From assembly GCA_002104945.1 (NCBI GenBank), contig MCFH01000009.1, positions 512,501 through 576,500 of the forward strand: a stretch of DNA of 64,000 nucleotides. Reading direction: 5' to 3'. The stretch's first letter is position 1. Each line of letters starts with the position of its first letter. A model generated the notes under the pieces. It did not search any database. It saw nothing but the letters and a program-made list of their open reading frames with translations, and was not told the DNA's origin. Made by a program: the position numbers and the translations under genes. Origin of the DNA: Piromyces finnis. Lineage: Eukaryota > Neocallimastigomycota > Neocallimastigomycetes > Neocallimastigales > Neocallimastigaceae. Positions 11,001-24,039 of this stretch are shown here, piece after piece.

Positions 11001-14000
11001 TCATATTTATATTACATATATACATACACATAAAATTTTTTATTCATTTATTTTTTTAGTTTTAAAAAAAAAACTTTAAAAAAAAAAAAGAAAAATAATA
11101 AAGTATTTATATGAATTAAAACCTTTCAATAATTCTCCAATATATTTTATTTATATTAATATATATAAATCCAGGGACTGTTTATTTTTTGCTTTCGTTT
11201 TTGTTTTTTTATCTTTTAAATAGTACTATGGGAGATTCAAAATGTAAAGATTATATATTTTATACAAGAAGAATAGGGATATTATATAAATTTATTTTAT
11301 ATTAATATTATAAATATTTTATATTAATCTATTTAAATTTTTAATAAATTATTATTTATTGTTCTATTCATTTATTTATTCATTCATTCAAATTATTTAT
11401 TCGTTCATTCAATTATTTGTTATGCTTTTTAAAATATTATATATTGACATTTATTAATTAAATTATATAACTATCCATTTAATTATTCATTCATTCATTC
11501 ATTTAATATTATTTACATTTATTTACTTATTCATTTACATTTCATGAATTGAATAAAAAACATGGGGTACAATAAATTAATAATTAAAGTTACTATTATA
11601 TTTTGATTTTTATTAAATTATTGGTATGACTTTTAAAATAATAATGGAAAATAAATTTACATATATACTTTCAATATATTGAAATGTTATAACATGATAA
11701 AAGCGGCAAAAAAAAATAATAAAAATTTAATTTTATTTATTCTATTTATATACATTTTTTTAAACACAACAAAGTATATAGTTTTATTCTTTTAAAATAT
11801 AAATATATAGAATATTATTTTAAAGCAAGATAATGATAATAAAAGATGCTTTTTTTTTATTATTATTAGTATTACTTTATCCTAATATTCATTCAATAAT
11901 TAATTCGATATATAAAAGTTTTTGAATATAGAAACAGCCATCACAATTATAATTAAATTCTTTATTTTTTAAATGTATATATATAAATTAAAATAGTTAA
12001 ACCTTTTTTATAATTATTGAAGCTTATTATATTAGAAATTGATCTAATATATTCTTTTTTTTTAATTTGTTTTTATATATCATTAAATATATATAATTCA
12101 ACTAACTTAAAATACTATAAATACTATTATATACACATAAATAAATAATATTAATTATGATGATAAAATCACAACATAAAAAATAGAGTTCAATTTAAAT
12201 AAAATATAAGGATTGTAATAATAATAAATACTCAATATATTTTAAACTAAATTGTAACAAAGAATTTTATATTAAAATTATTTTATTCTAGTAATATTAC
12301 AGGTTAAATAAAAAATTATTCCTATTAAATCATTGCTTTTTTCAAAAAAAAAAAAAAGTAAATTCTATACATATTTACGATAGTTTCATATTTTTTTTAA
12401 ATATATTAACAGGAAATAATAGAAGAATGCCATTATACTTTTAAATAAGAAATAATTTGATTTAAAAACATAGTTTCTTATTTATTATTTTTAATTGTTT
12501 TTATTTTGTTTATTATTTATATTTTAATGAAGAATTAGTTTCTAATTAATAAAAAGGAAAAGAATAGCATATACAGTTTCATATATTTTTTTTAATATTA
12601 GTATTACTTCTAGAATTTAGATAATATAAATAGTATAATTTTCTTTTATTTTATTTAAAACTATTTTTTTATGTTTTATTTTTTTATTTTTATTTTTAGA
12701 TTTTTAATTAATTATAAATTAATTTCTGTAAAATTAATTTATTATTTTTATATTATAAATAAAATTTAGTAAATGAAATAAAAATCCAATATCAATATAC
12801 AAAATCTAAAACTAACCCTTAAAATAAACAGACCATTGATTATACCAAATCACCTACAAAAAAGAAATTAAATAACAAAAGAAAAGGTTTTAATTGAATA
12901 TAAAGGTACATTATAAGAAGACATTAAAATCTACCTCTTATATTTAAAATAAAAAATAACTTTTAATTTCAAGAGAAATAATAATTTTCTTTTATATAAA
13001 AATTTTATTATTGTTACTTTTTTAAATTAAAATATATATATCAATGTACATGTATTGTATATTTTGTTATATTTTTGAATTTTATATAATTTCACTATTA
13101 TATAATTTCAACATGTTTTTTCGAAAAAAAAATATAAAACTTTATTTATGATTATTGTTATTTATTACTATTATCTTTTATTTTAATTTTTACTTCTTTT
13201 TAACATTTCAATAAAAGGAATAAAAGTATATAAAACTCAATAATAAATAATAAAAACATTAAATATTGTAGTAATTCTAAATTAATTATTGTTATTTTTA
13301 ATATTTTTATAAGCAATCTTTTCATTTTCATAGCTAAAATAATAATTATAAATATTTAAAAATTTGAAAAGAAATAAATATAGAATAAAAGTTTAATATT
13401 TATTTACATAGAATAGTTACATATAGAAAAATATAAATATGAAAGCAAAAAGTAAAAAGAGTGTTTATTTTATTATGACATAAAAATTTTCCAATACCTT
13501 GATTAATAATAATGTAAGTTTTTCATTTTCAAAATTTTTTTAAAAGGTTAAAGTTTAAAAGAAATTTTCATATTAAATGGTTAAGTTATTTTTTTTTAAA
13601 AAAAAATCACCGCAATTATTATTTAATTAAATTTACCTTTTTAAGAAAATTTATTTTTATTCCGCTATGATTATTAAAATTTAAAGTTAACTATGTAAAA
13701 TTTGTATTACCTTTTATGGTAAATTTAATTAAGCTATTATGTATAAACAAAGAATAATTTTTTTGATAATAACGGCATGATTTATTGATTTATTTTAAAG
13801 TTTAATTAATTAATAAATTAAATTTTAATTTTTATAAGAAAATGGAGGACAGAATTAATATATTTATGAATTAATTGATATTCTATTGTAAATAACAATT
13901 AAAAACATTTAAAGTTTCAGTAGTATCAAAAAATAAAGTTAATAAAAGTTCTTTTATTTAATATATATTATATATAAAGAAAAGAAAATATATAATATAT

Positions 14001-16838
14001 TATATATAATTTCAATATAAATATATATATGCTTTATATAATTGAATATTATATTAATGAATTTCTATTAAAATAATAATAAAAAAAAAAATGAAAAGGA
14101 TATATGAATTTTTAAAAGAGCGGTAAACTTGATATTCTATATGATTATCTTATTGTTAACTTTTTAATATATATACATATTTATATTAAATTATAAAAAT
14201 AAATAATAGATGATGATTTTATAAAACATAAAATAATTTTCAATTTTAATTATTAATTTTTTTTTTGTTGTTATTTATTGATAACAATTATTTCTTTTTT
14301 TAAAACTAATTTATAATATTTATTTTTATGTAATTTTATTTTCATATAAATAATTAAACTTGATATTTATCCTATTATGTAATTATATATTTTATTTTAT
14401 CAAGAAAGAACTATAATAGAATAACAAATGTATGTTAAAGCTAATAATTATAACATAGAATAACAAACAATATATCCCAAATATTAGCTATAGATTAGTA
14501 ATCATTAAAGCTAATAGCAAACATATTGATTATCCCAAATATTAGCTATGGATTAGTAATCATTAAAGCTAATAGGTAGATATTAAGTGACATATTCTAT
14601 GTATTATATATGATATGTTGCTTTTTTATTTAAGGATAATCCCTTTATTTTTATAAAGAATATTAATTAATATTGATGGCTATCATTCCTATTATTTTTT
14701 AATATTATAGAACATTAAAAAAGGATTCTAAAAAAAAACATGCTTTGTTTAAAAAGGAAATTTTAAAGTTTTCTATACAAAATAATTATATATTATATTG
14801 TAGTGAATATATTGTAATGTATTACATAGTAATATATTATATACTATTAATAAATTTATAATGTATATAAAAAATTAATAAAAAATGGCGATAACATAAA
14901 AGTATTAGGAAGAATAATAAAATTATGAAGTGATCCATAGAAATAGAATAGAATCCAATATTTCCTATTTTCTATCTATTCCTAAAATAATTCTATAAAT
15001 CATCAATTATAGAATGTTTCTATTTAAAGCGATATTTAATTAAAACATTTAATATAAATTATATTATTTTATTAGTTTAGCCAAACTTGTTATATAATAA
15101 ATTGATATTAATATCTTTTCTGTTGCTATAATCATAGAATTATGTTAAAAACTAGATTATCAAGCTCAACACATTAGATTAACAAATATATTATTAATAT
15201 ATTGTAATATATTATTAATAATTAATTTAAATATAAATAAATAAATTTAAGTAATATAAATTTAAATTAATATAAAAAGTTTAAACCTTTAAATTATTGC
15301 TAATTAAATGGTTAATTAAAATGTATATCATTGATATTATCCTATATATTATAATAAATTATTTTAAATATATTATAATTTATTTTTTATATTTAACTAA
15401 TTTATTACAGAGTATATTTCATAAGATTTTAGTATAGAATAAAATTTATAAAGAATTTTTTATTTCAAATAATTGTTAGAGGTGGATTTAAATTTATTAT
15501 AAATATATTAATAATTTATTATGAATTTAAATTCATTTTTTATTCTATTCTACAATATATTAGTTTTTATTATTTTATATTAAAATATAAATTTAATATT
15601 ATTTTAATTATCATTTTAATTTTGTTTATTCCAGTTTAATAAAATTTTAATTTCATCTTCATCGTGGAAATAAGGAAATTTCAAAAAAGAAATTACCAAA
15701 AAAAAAATAGTAATAAACTATTAATAATAATAGTAATAAAATAATAGGAACCTTATTTACTGACAATTTAATAGTTAAAATGTTATCTAATATATATACC
15801 TTTATATAATATCGTTAAATAAATAAATGGTGTATAGATAAAAGTAATTTCTAATCGTAGCCAATTAAATTAAATGAATAAATACAAATAAATTTCTAAA
15901 TCTATTATGAAAAATGAATAAATAACTAAATAAAACCATAACCAAACTTTAATTATTAATTAACTTTAAAATAGGAGCATAAAATTTTATTTAATAATAT
16001 TCTTTTTTAATACTAAAAGAAAAGAAAAAAGAATTAAAAAAAAAAAAAAACCTTTCTTCAATTTTTATTTTTTTTTCTTTATATTTTGTGTAGTTATATT
16101 TTTATTTATTTATTTATCTTTTTTTATATATATTTTACTATTTTTTATATTTTGTTATAGTTTATTTATATATTTATTGATTTAAAAGTATTTATAACAA
16201 AAGGAAATAAATAAATAAATAAAAATACAATAAAATCATCAAAAAAAAAAAAAAAAAAAGAAACATATCAAAATCATTTTACCATTAATATTAATAAGTA
16301 AGCAGAAAAAATTAATTATATATTAAAAAAAAATAAAAGATCTATAATGTATTCCAAAGTATAAAATTAGGAAATAAAAAAAATAATTTTCAATTTTTAA
16401 CAATGACAATTTAAATGAAAAACTATTTTTTTTTAAACATATTTTTATTTCAAAACGTTTAAACTTCTAATATATTAAACGTAATATTAATAATAATTTC
16501 ATTATAGATTGTATGTAAATAATTCACATTTTAATTGTTATTTTTTTATTAATAAAAATATTTTTTTTTTAACAAAATATTAGGTTATTATTATTTTAAA
16601 TTATAAAGAATAGAAAAAGGAATTTTTTTTATATGTTCACTAAAAACATGTTTTAAATACGTATATAACCAATTGTGTTAACAATTAACATTAACTTTGA
16701 TTCATTTTTTTAAAGTAAAAAACAAAAACAAATAGACACAAACATTTGTAAATAACAATTAATCTATTAAAAAAAATCAATAATAATATTTTTTTTTATC
16801 AAAGAAAGTAATTTAATTAATAAAAGTTAATATTAAAA
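11001..16838. other. Long intergenic region between the two divergent paralogues
   Basis: About 5.8 kb without a supported gene; very A/T-rich with ATTC-type tetranucleotide stretches near 11360-11540 and (ATTT)n near 16100. The only clear structure is the nested-palindrome direct repeat at 14435-14575. A weak purine/pyrimidine inverted patch lies near 14940-14985. Promoters for both paralogues must lie at its ends but show no recognisable motif. Confidence 0.6.
14435..14575. repeat. Tandem 45-base nested palindrome, 58-base period
   Basis: Two 45-base copies, 14473-14517 and 14531-14575, differ at one base. Each holds TATTAGCT and its reverse complement AGCTAATA, and between them the smaller palindrome GATTA-G-TAATC. 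A partial third copy (TTAAAGCTAATA) lies near 14435-14446. Flanking AGAATAACAAA-type sequence is also repeated just upstream. Confidence 0.85.
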
Positions 16839-18428
16839 ATGAAAAGCTCGTTAAAATCAAAAATTTCTCACTTTTTTAAAGGAAAACCATCAAAATTAGA
16901 AAAATATCCAACATACGACCAATCATACAAAGTTAAAAATGAAGTTAGAAATATTGAAAATGAAGATGCTAGAAGTATTCAAAGTGACAGAGGAAAAATC
17001 CAAATTAATAAAAAAGCACACAAAAAGCCAAAAAACAATTTAACTTTAAATTTATTAGAAACTAAAGTTAAAAATATTTCAGAGTTCCCAGTTTTATCTT
17101 CTCCTATGACTGATCAAAATGAATCTTCAAAATTAACAGCTCAAGAATTTGCTAAAGCTGTAGGTATTAAAATTTTACATAAAACTGATGAAGAAGAAGA
17201 TGAAGAATGTGATTGTGAATACTGTAGAAATGCTCATACTAGCTTAAATATTGTTTCAAATATCGATTCAAGTTGCGATGATAATATGTCAGCAACACCA
17301 ACTCAACAAATATCAAATGATGCTTTAAACCAATATTCTTTAAATTCTCCATTATCTTCAAATAATAATACAATTGGAGCTGGTAATATTAATATTCCTC
17401 CATTCCCAGCATTCAATTTTAGTTCAAGTAATGAAAATTTACAAAAATGTTCAAGTAATGCTTCTATCAATTCTACTACATCTAATAATTTCAATCATAT
17501 TATTACTAATAGTAAGACTATTGGTACTCCAGGTTATCATTGTCATCGTAGTAGAAAAAATTCAATTTCAAAAGTTGTCAATATGTCATTATTTATTCCT
17601 CCAACAGAGCAAGAACTTAAAAGTAGAGTTCAAAGTTCTTCATTATCCATTAATTCAACCCCAGAATCATCCTCTTCATTAATTCAAGCTGGTCCATCAA
17701 ATGAAAAAATTATTGGTGGAAGTTTAGATAGAAATAAGAACCTTGGTCGTAAAAAGAATTATTATGGTGTTATATCGCCAAATCGTGATAGATCTGCTTC
17801 GGCTAGTATTGCTGCTGTTAATAGACCAAGAATCTTAACTAATATGAATGACTACAAAACTTCTCCAATTTTAAGAGATTCTAGTGTTGGTTACTCCTCA
17901 CGTATTCAATTCAAGCAAGCATATCGTTGTGATTCAAATGCAGAAATTTCCAATACAAATGCCTCTAATATCAATCCTTCATCCCCAAACAAAAGACCCT
18001 ACCCACCCTCTCTTGCTTCTTCATCCTCTTCATCTACTACCCTTTCACCAGCTCTTTCATTAACTCATATTTCACAACCAAATCTTAATTCAATTGCTTC
18101 TTCCCAATCATCTTCTCAATCTATTAATTATAGACCACAAGAAAATCACCCAAGCCAACATTTAAATAATTACTCTCCAAGACCAGGAACCCCAGTAAAT
18201 TCAGTTAGATCACCAATGTCTTCCTCATGTTCTTCAATTACACCAATTAAACCACATTCAAGTTTCAAGATCACTAGATCTGTAACTATTTCTGAAGGTG
18301 GTCGTCATTCGGAAATTGATATTAAGCCACTTGAAAAGGAAGAAGTTATGGTTTATCAAAAGGGTCGTTTTACCATTACTTGTGAACATTCAAGACGTCC
18401 ATCAGTTAGTTCTTTCCAAGCCAATTAA
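16839..18428 (+). CDS. Low-complexity protein, paralogue B, with C-terminal RFTI motif
   Basis: Single-exon frame of 529 residues; function unknown. Start chosen at the first ATG (AAAAATG context), and the first residues align with internal Met96 of paralogue A. Conserved blocks in order: basic start MKSSLKSKISHFFKGK (1-16), SSKLTAQEFAKAVGIKIL (about 96-113), ECDCEYCRNAH (about 122-132), TIGTPGYHCHRSRKNS followed by VVNMSLFIPPTEQELK (about 228-263), and a C-terminal block HSSFKITRSVTISEGGRHSE through KGRFTITCE near 480-520. Between them are Ser/Asn/Pro-rich linkers. No membrane segment or signal peptide. RFTI matches RFx[V/I]. The CxxC-containing patch could bind metal but has too few cysteines for a standard finger. 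A fungus-specific adaptor or kinase substrate is my guess, nothing firmer. Confidence 0.88.
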   Translation: MKSSLKSKISHFFKGKPSKLEKYPTYDQSYKVKNEVRNIENEDARSIQSDRGKIQINKKAHKKPKNNLTLNLLETKVKNISEFPVLSSPMTDQNESSKLTAQEFAKAVGIKILHKTDEEEDEECDCEYCRNAHTSLNIVSNIDSSCDDNMSATPTQQISNDALNQYSLNSPLSSNNNTIGAGNINIPPFPAFNFSSSNENLQKCSSNASINSTTSNNFNHIITNSKTIGTPGYHCHRSRKNSISKVVNMSLFIPPTEQELKSRVQSSSLSINSTPESSSSLIQAGPSNEKIIGGSLDRNKNLGRKKNYYGVISPNRDRSASASIAAVNRPRILTNMNDYKTSPILRDSSVGYSSRIQFKQAYRCDSNAEISNTNASNINPSSPNKRPYPPSLASSSSSSTTLSPALSLTHISQPNLNSIASSQSSSQSINYRPQENHPSQHLNNYSPRPGTPVNSVRSPMSSSCSSITPIKPHSSFKITRSVTISEGGRHSEIDIKPLEKEEVMVYQKGRFTITCEHSRRPSVSSFQAN

Positions 18429-19766
18429 ATTATTTATTGTTCAGTATATATATATATGCATTATTAAAAAATTCAAAAATAAAAAGAAAAATAAAAATAA
18501 TTTTTTTTTTCTTTTCCAAAAAGTAAAAGAAAAGAAAATAAAACAAAATTATAAACAAAATGTTTAAAATTTTTAGATGCACAAAAACCAGAAATGAGAA
18601 TAAAAAAAATCGATAAAGCCGTAATATCAATATAGATATTATTAATAAAAAAAGAAATACAATAAAGTATAACACTAATTATTATACACGTATAATAAAT
18701 AGTAGTTATTAAATAGTGGTCATTCAATAATATGAATGAAATCCATTAAAAACAATTGAAATATTGATCCTTTTTCAAAAACTTAAAAAAAAAAGGAAAC
18801 CAAGTTTAGATAACAACAAGAATAATATACTAAAACATGCAATTTATCAACAAAAAAATATAATTACACAAATATTAATTTTCAAGCTTATTTTAAAAAA
18901 AAAAAGTTTTGAAAATGTTAATTAACTTTTATAGAATTTTTTTATTTTTTTTTCCCTTTTTTTTTTTATTTTATTTTTACATAAGAGTATTTCTAATACT
19001 ATTAATGTAAATTATTATCATTATGTTAATATTATTATAATATTCTAATATATGCTAAAAAAAAAAAAAAAAAAAGGATACTAATGATAAGTATATATAA
19101 TTCTACTCGTAGTAAAAATGCTGCCTATATATCAACAAACAAATATAAAACAAAATAAAAATAATTTGATTATCATCAATTAATCAATTATACACATATT
19201 ACATATTATTTAAATAATTATATGTATTTAAACAACATGTTAATAGTAAATTGTAAAAAAAAAAAAGTTAAAAAAAAAATAAAAAAAGCATAATATTTAT
19301 ATTTAAAATATATAGACAATTAAATATTTCTTTATATAAACACTAAAGAAAATATTTATATAAAATAATACAGCAATTCTAATTAAAAATAGAAATTATT
19401 TTTAATTGAATTGTTGAAAATTATTTATTTAAAAATATAAATGACTTTTTTTATTTTTATATTTTTTTATTTTTTATGTTACTATTAATCAGGCAATACT
19501 TATAAAAAGAGTAATAATAATAATAATTAAAAAAAAAGATTTTATTATTATTTTTATTATAATTATGGCTTTATAGATTGTAATAGAAACATATAAAACC
19601 TTTTTTTTTTTCTTTTTGAAGCTATTCAAAAATATTTTTTGTAAAAATAATTTTTGTAAAAATAATTAATATTGTTAATGTATGTATGTAAATTTTTAAA
19701 ACTAAATAAAGTAAATATTAAACAAACAAACAAACAAACAAAAATAATAAAGGATATAAAGATAGT

Positions 19767-19800
<34 letters not shown>

Positions 19801-20032
19801 CTAATTGATTATTATTATAATCATTTTAACTTTTTACCATTGATTAAAACTAATGTCCAATTAAGGTTAAAAATATAATAGGTTAAAGAAAGAACATTAA
19901 AAATGTCTATCAGAAAGATTTTTAAATTTTTGGAACTAAAATATAAGTAACTACATTTTAAGAATAATTTACCAGTTTGACTACTACATTTCCTTTTTAA
20001 CCCCCCTCCTTTTCTATAAACTTTAATTTTTT

Positions 20033-20040
<8 letters not shown>

Positions 20041-20064
<24 letters not shown>

Positions 20065-20139
20065 AACATAATAATAATAATAATAATAAACATAATAATA
20101 AACATAATAATAAACATAATAATAAACATAATAATAAAC

Positions 20140-20171
<32 letters not shown>

Positions 20172-20187
20172 CATAATAATAATAAAC

Positions 20188-20222
<35 letters not shown>

Positions 20223-20274
20223 CATAATAATAAACATAATAATAAACATAATAATAATAATAATAATAATAAAC

Positions 20275-20315
<41 letters not shown>
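20041..20315. repeat. Interrupted (ATA)n array with CAT every 9-12 bases
   Basis: About 275 bases of ATA triplets broken by in-phase C substitutions that create AAACAT units, often with a 12-base period (CATAATAATAAA). It gives spurious Leu/Cys, Ile/Met and Tyr/Val frames on the minus strand, which are not genes. Confidence 0.9.
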
Positions 20316-20317
<2 letters not shown>

Positions 20318-21260
20318 TAATAATATATATTACTATCAACATACATTAAATAATATTTCAATAAATAATCAACATTGTTTACTGTATAAAATTTATTTAT
20401 TAACACGATTTTTTGAACAAAGTAATAACAAAAATAAAAAAAATAATTATAACAATAATCATATAAGTTTAATAAAGTTTTTTCTTTTCCTAATTATAAA
20501 AAAAAACATTGATAATAACTTCATTTTTAATTAATTTTTATTTTTTTTTAAATTTATAATTTTTTTTAAAAATATTTTTATTTTTAAATATAAATAATAT
20601 TTAACAAAAACGTGATCAACATAAATTTATGTTAGCTCATAACACCTATTTAGAAATGATGATTGGACTAAAAAATGTTATTGATTGGTTATAAATTGAT
20701 TTTAATTTTAATTATTGTATATTCTTTGTATAATCCAATTAATACTTAAAACAATATAATAAAATATATAAATCACTATATATATTATTATATTATTAAT
20801 ATATAAATTATATATCAATTAATTATTAAATAATATTATAAGGTAGTATTATTAAGAGTTTTTCTTTTTTTAAATACACACACAAAATAATCAAAATATT
20901 GATTCAATTAAAATATACAACAACAACTTAGTTATTATATATTTTAAGTATGTATAAAATGCATTTAATATTAATAAGAGAAAAAAAAAGTGTTCAATTA
21001 TGACTATTCTAAATAAACAAAATTCAATAATTTTTTTTTTCCCCAGAATTACATTTATGTTAGCAAGAACAAAGTTTTAATGAATATATCAAATATGTTC
21101 AATGGATAATAATGAGATTATATGTTGAAAATAAAATCATTAAGTGTACTCAAAATTTTAAAAATTAATTACTATTATTATTAAAAAAAAAAAAAAGAAT
21201 ATCAATTTATATAATATTTTCAGATATTCATTAATAAAATAACAATAATATATATATTTC

Positions 21261-21262
<2 letters not shown>

Positions 21263-21304
<42 letters not shown>
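21263..21304. repeat. 42-base poly(T) tract
   Basis: Uninterrupted run of T, among the longest homopolymers in the window. It lies about 400 bases upstream of the eIF2-alpha start; such dA:dT tracts can exclude nucleosomes in promoters of other fungi (inference here). Confidence 0.9.
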
Positions 21305-21306
<2 letters not shown>

Positions 21307-21712
21307 TATCTTCTCTATTATTTCTCGATTATATTTTTAAAAAACTAAAATAAAAAACCCCTTTAAATCAATAATGCAATTAGTAGAATAAAAGATTATA
21401 GTGATCATTAAAATATATTGATACATTATTAATTTAATAAAAAAAAATGCCAAAGTAATCGTTTTGAAAAATCTGAAATTTAATAGAAAGATTTTAAAAT
21501 TTGGATTTGTTTTTTTTTTTAACATACCATTATTTTTTTTATGAATTTTTATTTAATATAAATTATATAAAATTTATGATTATGATTGATAAACATAATT
21601 TGCTAATTATTCTTATATTTATTTTACAACTATATAATGATAATTATAATCAACAATAATATCAACACAACAATAAAAACAACAAAAATAAAGAATTTAA
21701 AATAAAATCATA

Positions 21713-23317
21713 ATGGAAGACGAAACAGTTAGAATTCCAATTGGCAAGCAAGCCATTGACAAGTCATTTTTCCAATGTCGTATGTACGAAAACAAATTCC
21801 CAGAAGTTGACGATTTAGTTATGGTCAATGTTGTTCAAATTGCTGATATGGGTGCTTACGTTCATCTTTTAGAATATAACAATACTGAAGGTATGATCTT
21901 ACTTAGTGAACTTTCTAGAAGACGTATTAGAAGTATTCAAAAGTTAATTCGTGTTGGTAGAAATGAAGTTGTTGTTGTTCTTAGAGTCGATACTGAAAAG
22001 GGTAAATAGAAAACTTAATTATTATTAATTGTTTTTAAATATGTATATTTGGATATGCTATTTTTAAATGAATTCTTTTAAAAAAATGATTATTGGAATT
22101 AATGAAATTTCAAATTATAAAATCAAAAAATTTTTTAATAAAAGGTTACATTGATCTTTCTAAGAGACGTGTTTCTGCTGAAGATATCCAAAAGTGTGAA
22201 GAAAAGTTCACCAAATCCAAGACTGTATATATCATATAAATTATTCAATTAATATAATTAATAATTAAAAGTATAAAGGAAATTAATGTGTTGTCATTCT
22301 CTTGATATTAATTGATAATAGGTCCACAGTATTATGAGACATGTTGCTGAAAAGCAATATGAAATGTATGGTAAATCTCTTGAAGATTTATATGTTCAAA
22401 TTGGTTGGCCATTATACAAGAAATACGGTCATGCTTATGATGCTTTCAAGGCTGCTATCTAGTAAGTTAAAAGTATTAGTGGATTTACTAAATGTTTATA
22501 GACGATGATTCTAAATTCGATATTCGTTTTTAATTTATATTATGATATAAAGCGAACCAGATAAGGTTTTCGAAGGTTTAGAAATTGAACCAGAAATCCG
22601 TTCTGAACTTTTAAAGAACATTAAGCGTAGAATGACTCCACAACCAATTAAGCTTCGTGGTGGTAATTATCGTTATTATATATATTATATATATTATATT
22701 AAAAATTAATTACATAATCATGGAAAATAGAAAATAGTATATAATAAATTTCTAAGGAATAAAATAATTGATCATATTTCTGTGATATTACTTAATTTAT
22801 ATAGATATTGAACTTACTTGCTTCAGTTACGCTGGTATTGATGCTATTAAGGAATCTCTTAAGATTGGTGAAGCTTGCTCTGTTAAATACGAATTATCTC
22901 CAGAAGAAAAGGAAGAATTAGAAAAATCAAAACAAACCAATATTAATGATATTATTATTAAGGTAAATAGGAATTTAAATGTATTATTAATAATCAAAGA
23001 GTCTAGACATTATTATTTTTATGTTAATAAAAATGCATTTTATATATAATAATAACGATAAATAGATTAAGCTTGTTGCCCCACCATTATATGTCATGAC
23101 TGCTCATGCTACTGATAAGGCTCTTGGTATTGAGACTTTAGAAAAGGCTATTGCTGCTATTGAAGAAAATATTAAGAAGTACAATGGTTCATTAACTGTT
23201 AAGATGAGTCCAAGAGCTGTCAGTGAAAACGATGAAATGGAATTACAACAACTCTTAGCTAGAGCTGAACGTGAAAATGCTGAAGTTTCTGCTGATGAAG
23301 ATGATGAAAGTGATTAA
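21713..23317 (+). CDS. SUI2: Translation initiation factor eIF2 subunit alpha
   Basis: Regulatory subunit of the eIF2-GTP-Met-tRNAi ternary complex. Six exons fit frame and GT-AG rules: 21713-22001, 22145-22224, 22322-22461, 22553-22662, 22805-22962, 23066-23317, giving 342 residues. S1/OB domain near 33-110 with [20 protein letters not shown]; the stress-kinase site [11 protein letters not shown] is intact, with the phosphorylated serine at residue 68. Helical domain ([21 protein letters not shown]) and C-terminal alpha-beta domain ([15 protein letters not shown]) follow, then an acidic tail ending DEDDESD. The protein has about 16 extra N-terminal residues relative to the human form; Met24 ([10 protein letters not shown]) is an internal alternative that would be too short. 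Intact Ser68 implies regulation by Gcn2-type kinases. Very confident. Confidence 0.97.
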
Positions 23318-23561
23318 AGGGTTTTATAGCTAAATTATTGGGGAAAAAAAGATATAAAATAATTAAGCAATTAAAGAATAGAAAATTTTTAATTTAAAAA
23401 TTTTATTTCTTTAAAGCTTTCTCAAATATATATTATTTTATTTATAAATTTTTAAACGAGTTTAATTTATTTTATAATTTTTTCCTTCTTTTTTTTTTTT
23501 TTTTTTTTATAATATAATGTTAACAAGAATTATCCAGAAGATATAAAATAGTATTCATTCT

Positions 23562-23599
<38 letters not shown>

Positions 23600-24039
23600 A
23601 AGAAAAAAAAAATCAAACAATCAAAAACGAAGCAAATAATCATTAATTATATACAATATTTAATTTCTAATATTTATATGCATATTAAAATATTCCTTTA
23701 ATTTCATATTTTTATATCGAATTTTACTTTTTTTTTAGATTTGTAAAAAAAAAAAAAAAAGGATTAAAGAGAAATGAAAAGGAATGTATATGTGTAAATT
23801 TATATATTTATATTAAATAAATAAAAAAAAAAAAAAACTCATAAAATAAATTAATAAAAAAAATAAATAAATAAATAAATAAAAAAAATTCAAAAGTAGG
23901 TGTGCTTATCAAATTATATTTTTATTTTTATACAAAGATATATTAATGATTTAATAAAATTGTATTTTTCTCTTATTATTTTTTATTTTCTGAAGGGTTA
24001 TACGAAAGTAGAAATTTATTAAAAGACATATAGTCTCAA
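23318..24039. other. Intergenic, 3' flank of eIF2-alpha
   Basis: A/T-only runs, including a 28-base A run near 23569-23597 and (AAAT)n near 23850-23885. No gene or structured element seen. Confidence 0.6.

Larger units (their letters stand above)
18429..21712. other. Intergenic, microsatellite-rich
   Basis: About 3.3 kb between two plus-strand genes. Contains a 33-base T run ending near 19800, an interrupted ATA/CAT array at 20041-20315 and a 42-base T run at 21263-21304. A short open stretch at about 20618-20693 looks slightly protein-like but is isolated. No gene supported. Confidence 0.6.

Noticed and set aside
20031-20406. Three overlapping minus-strand frames of Leu/Cys, Ile/Met or Tyr/Val repeats
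   Set aside because: They are three phases of the same ATA/CAT microsatellite and have no protein-like ends.
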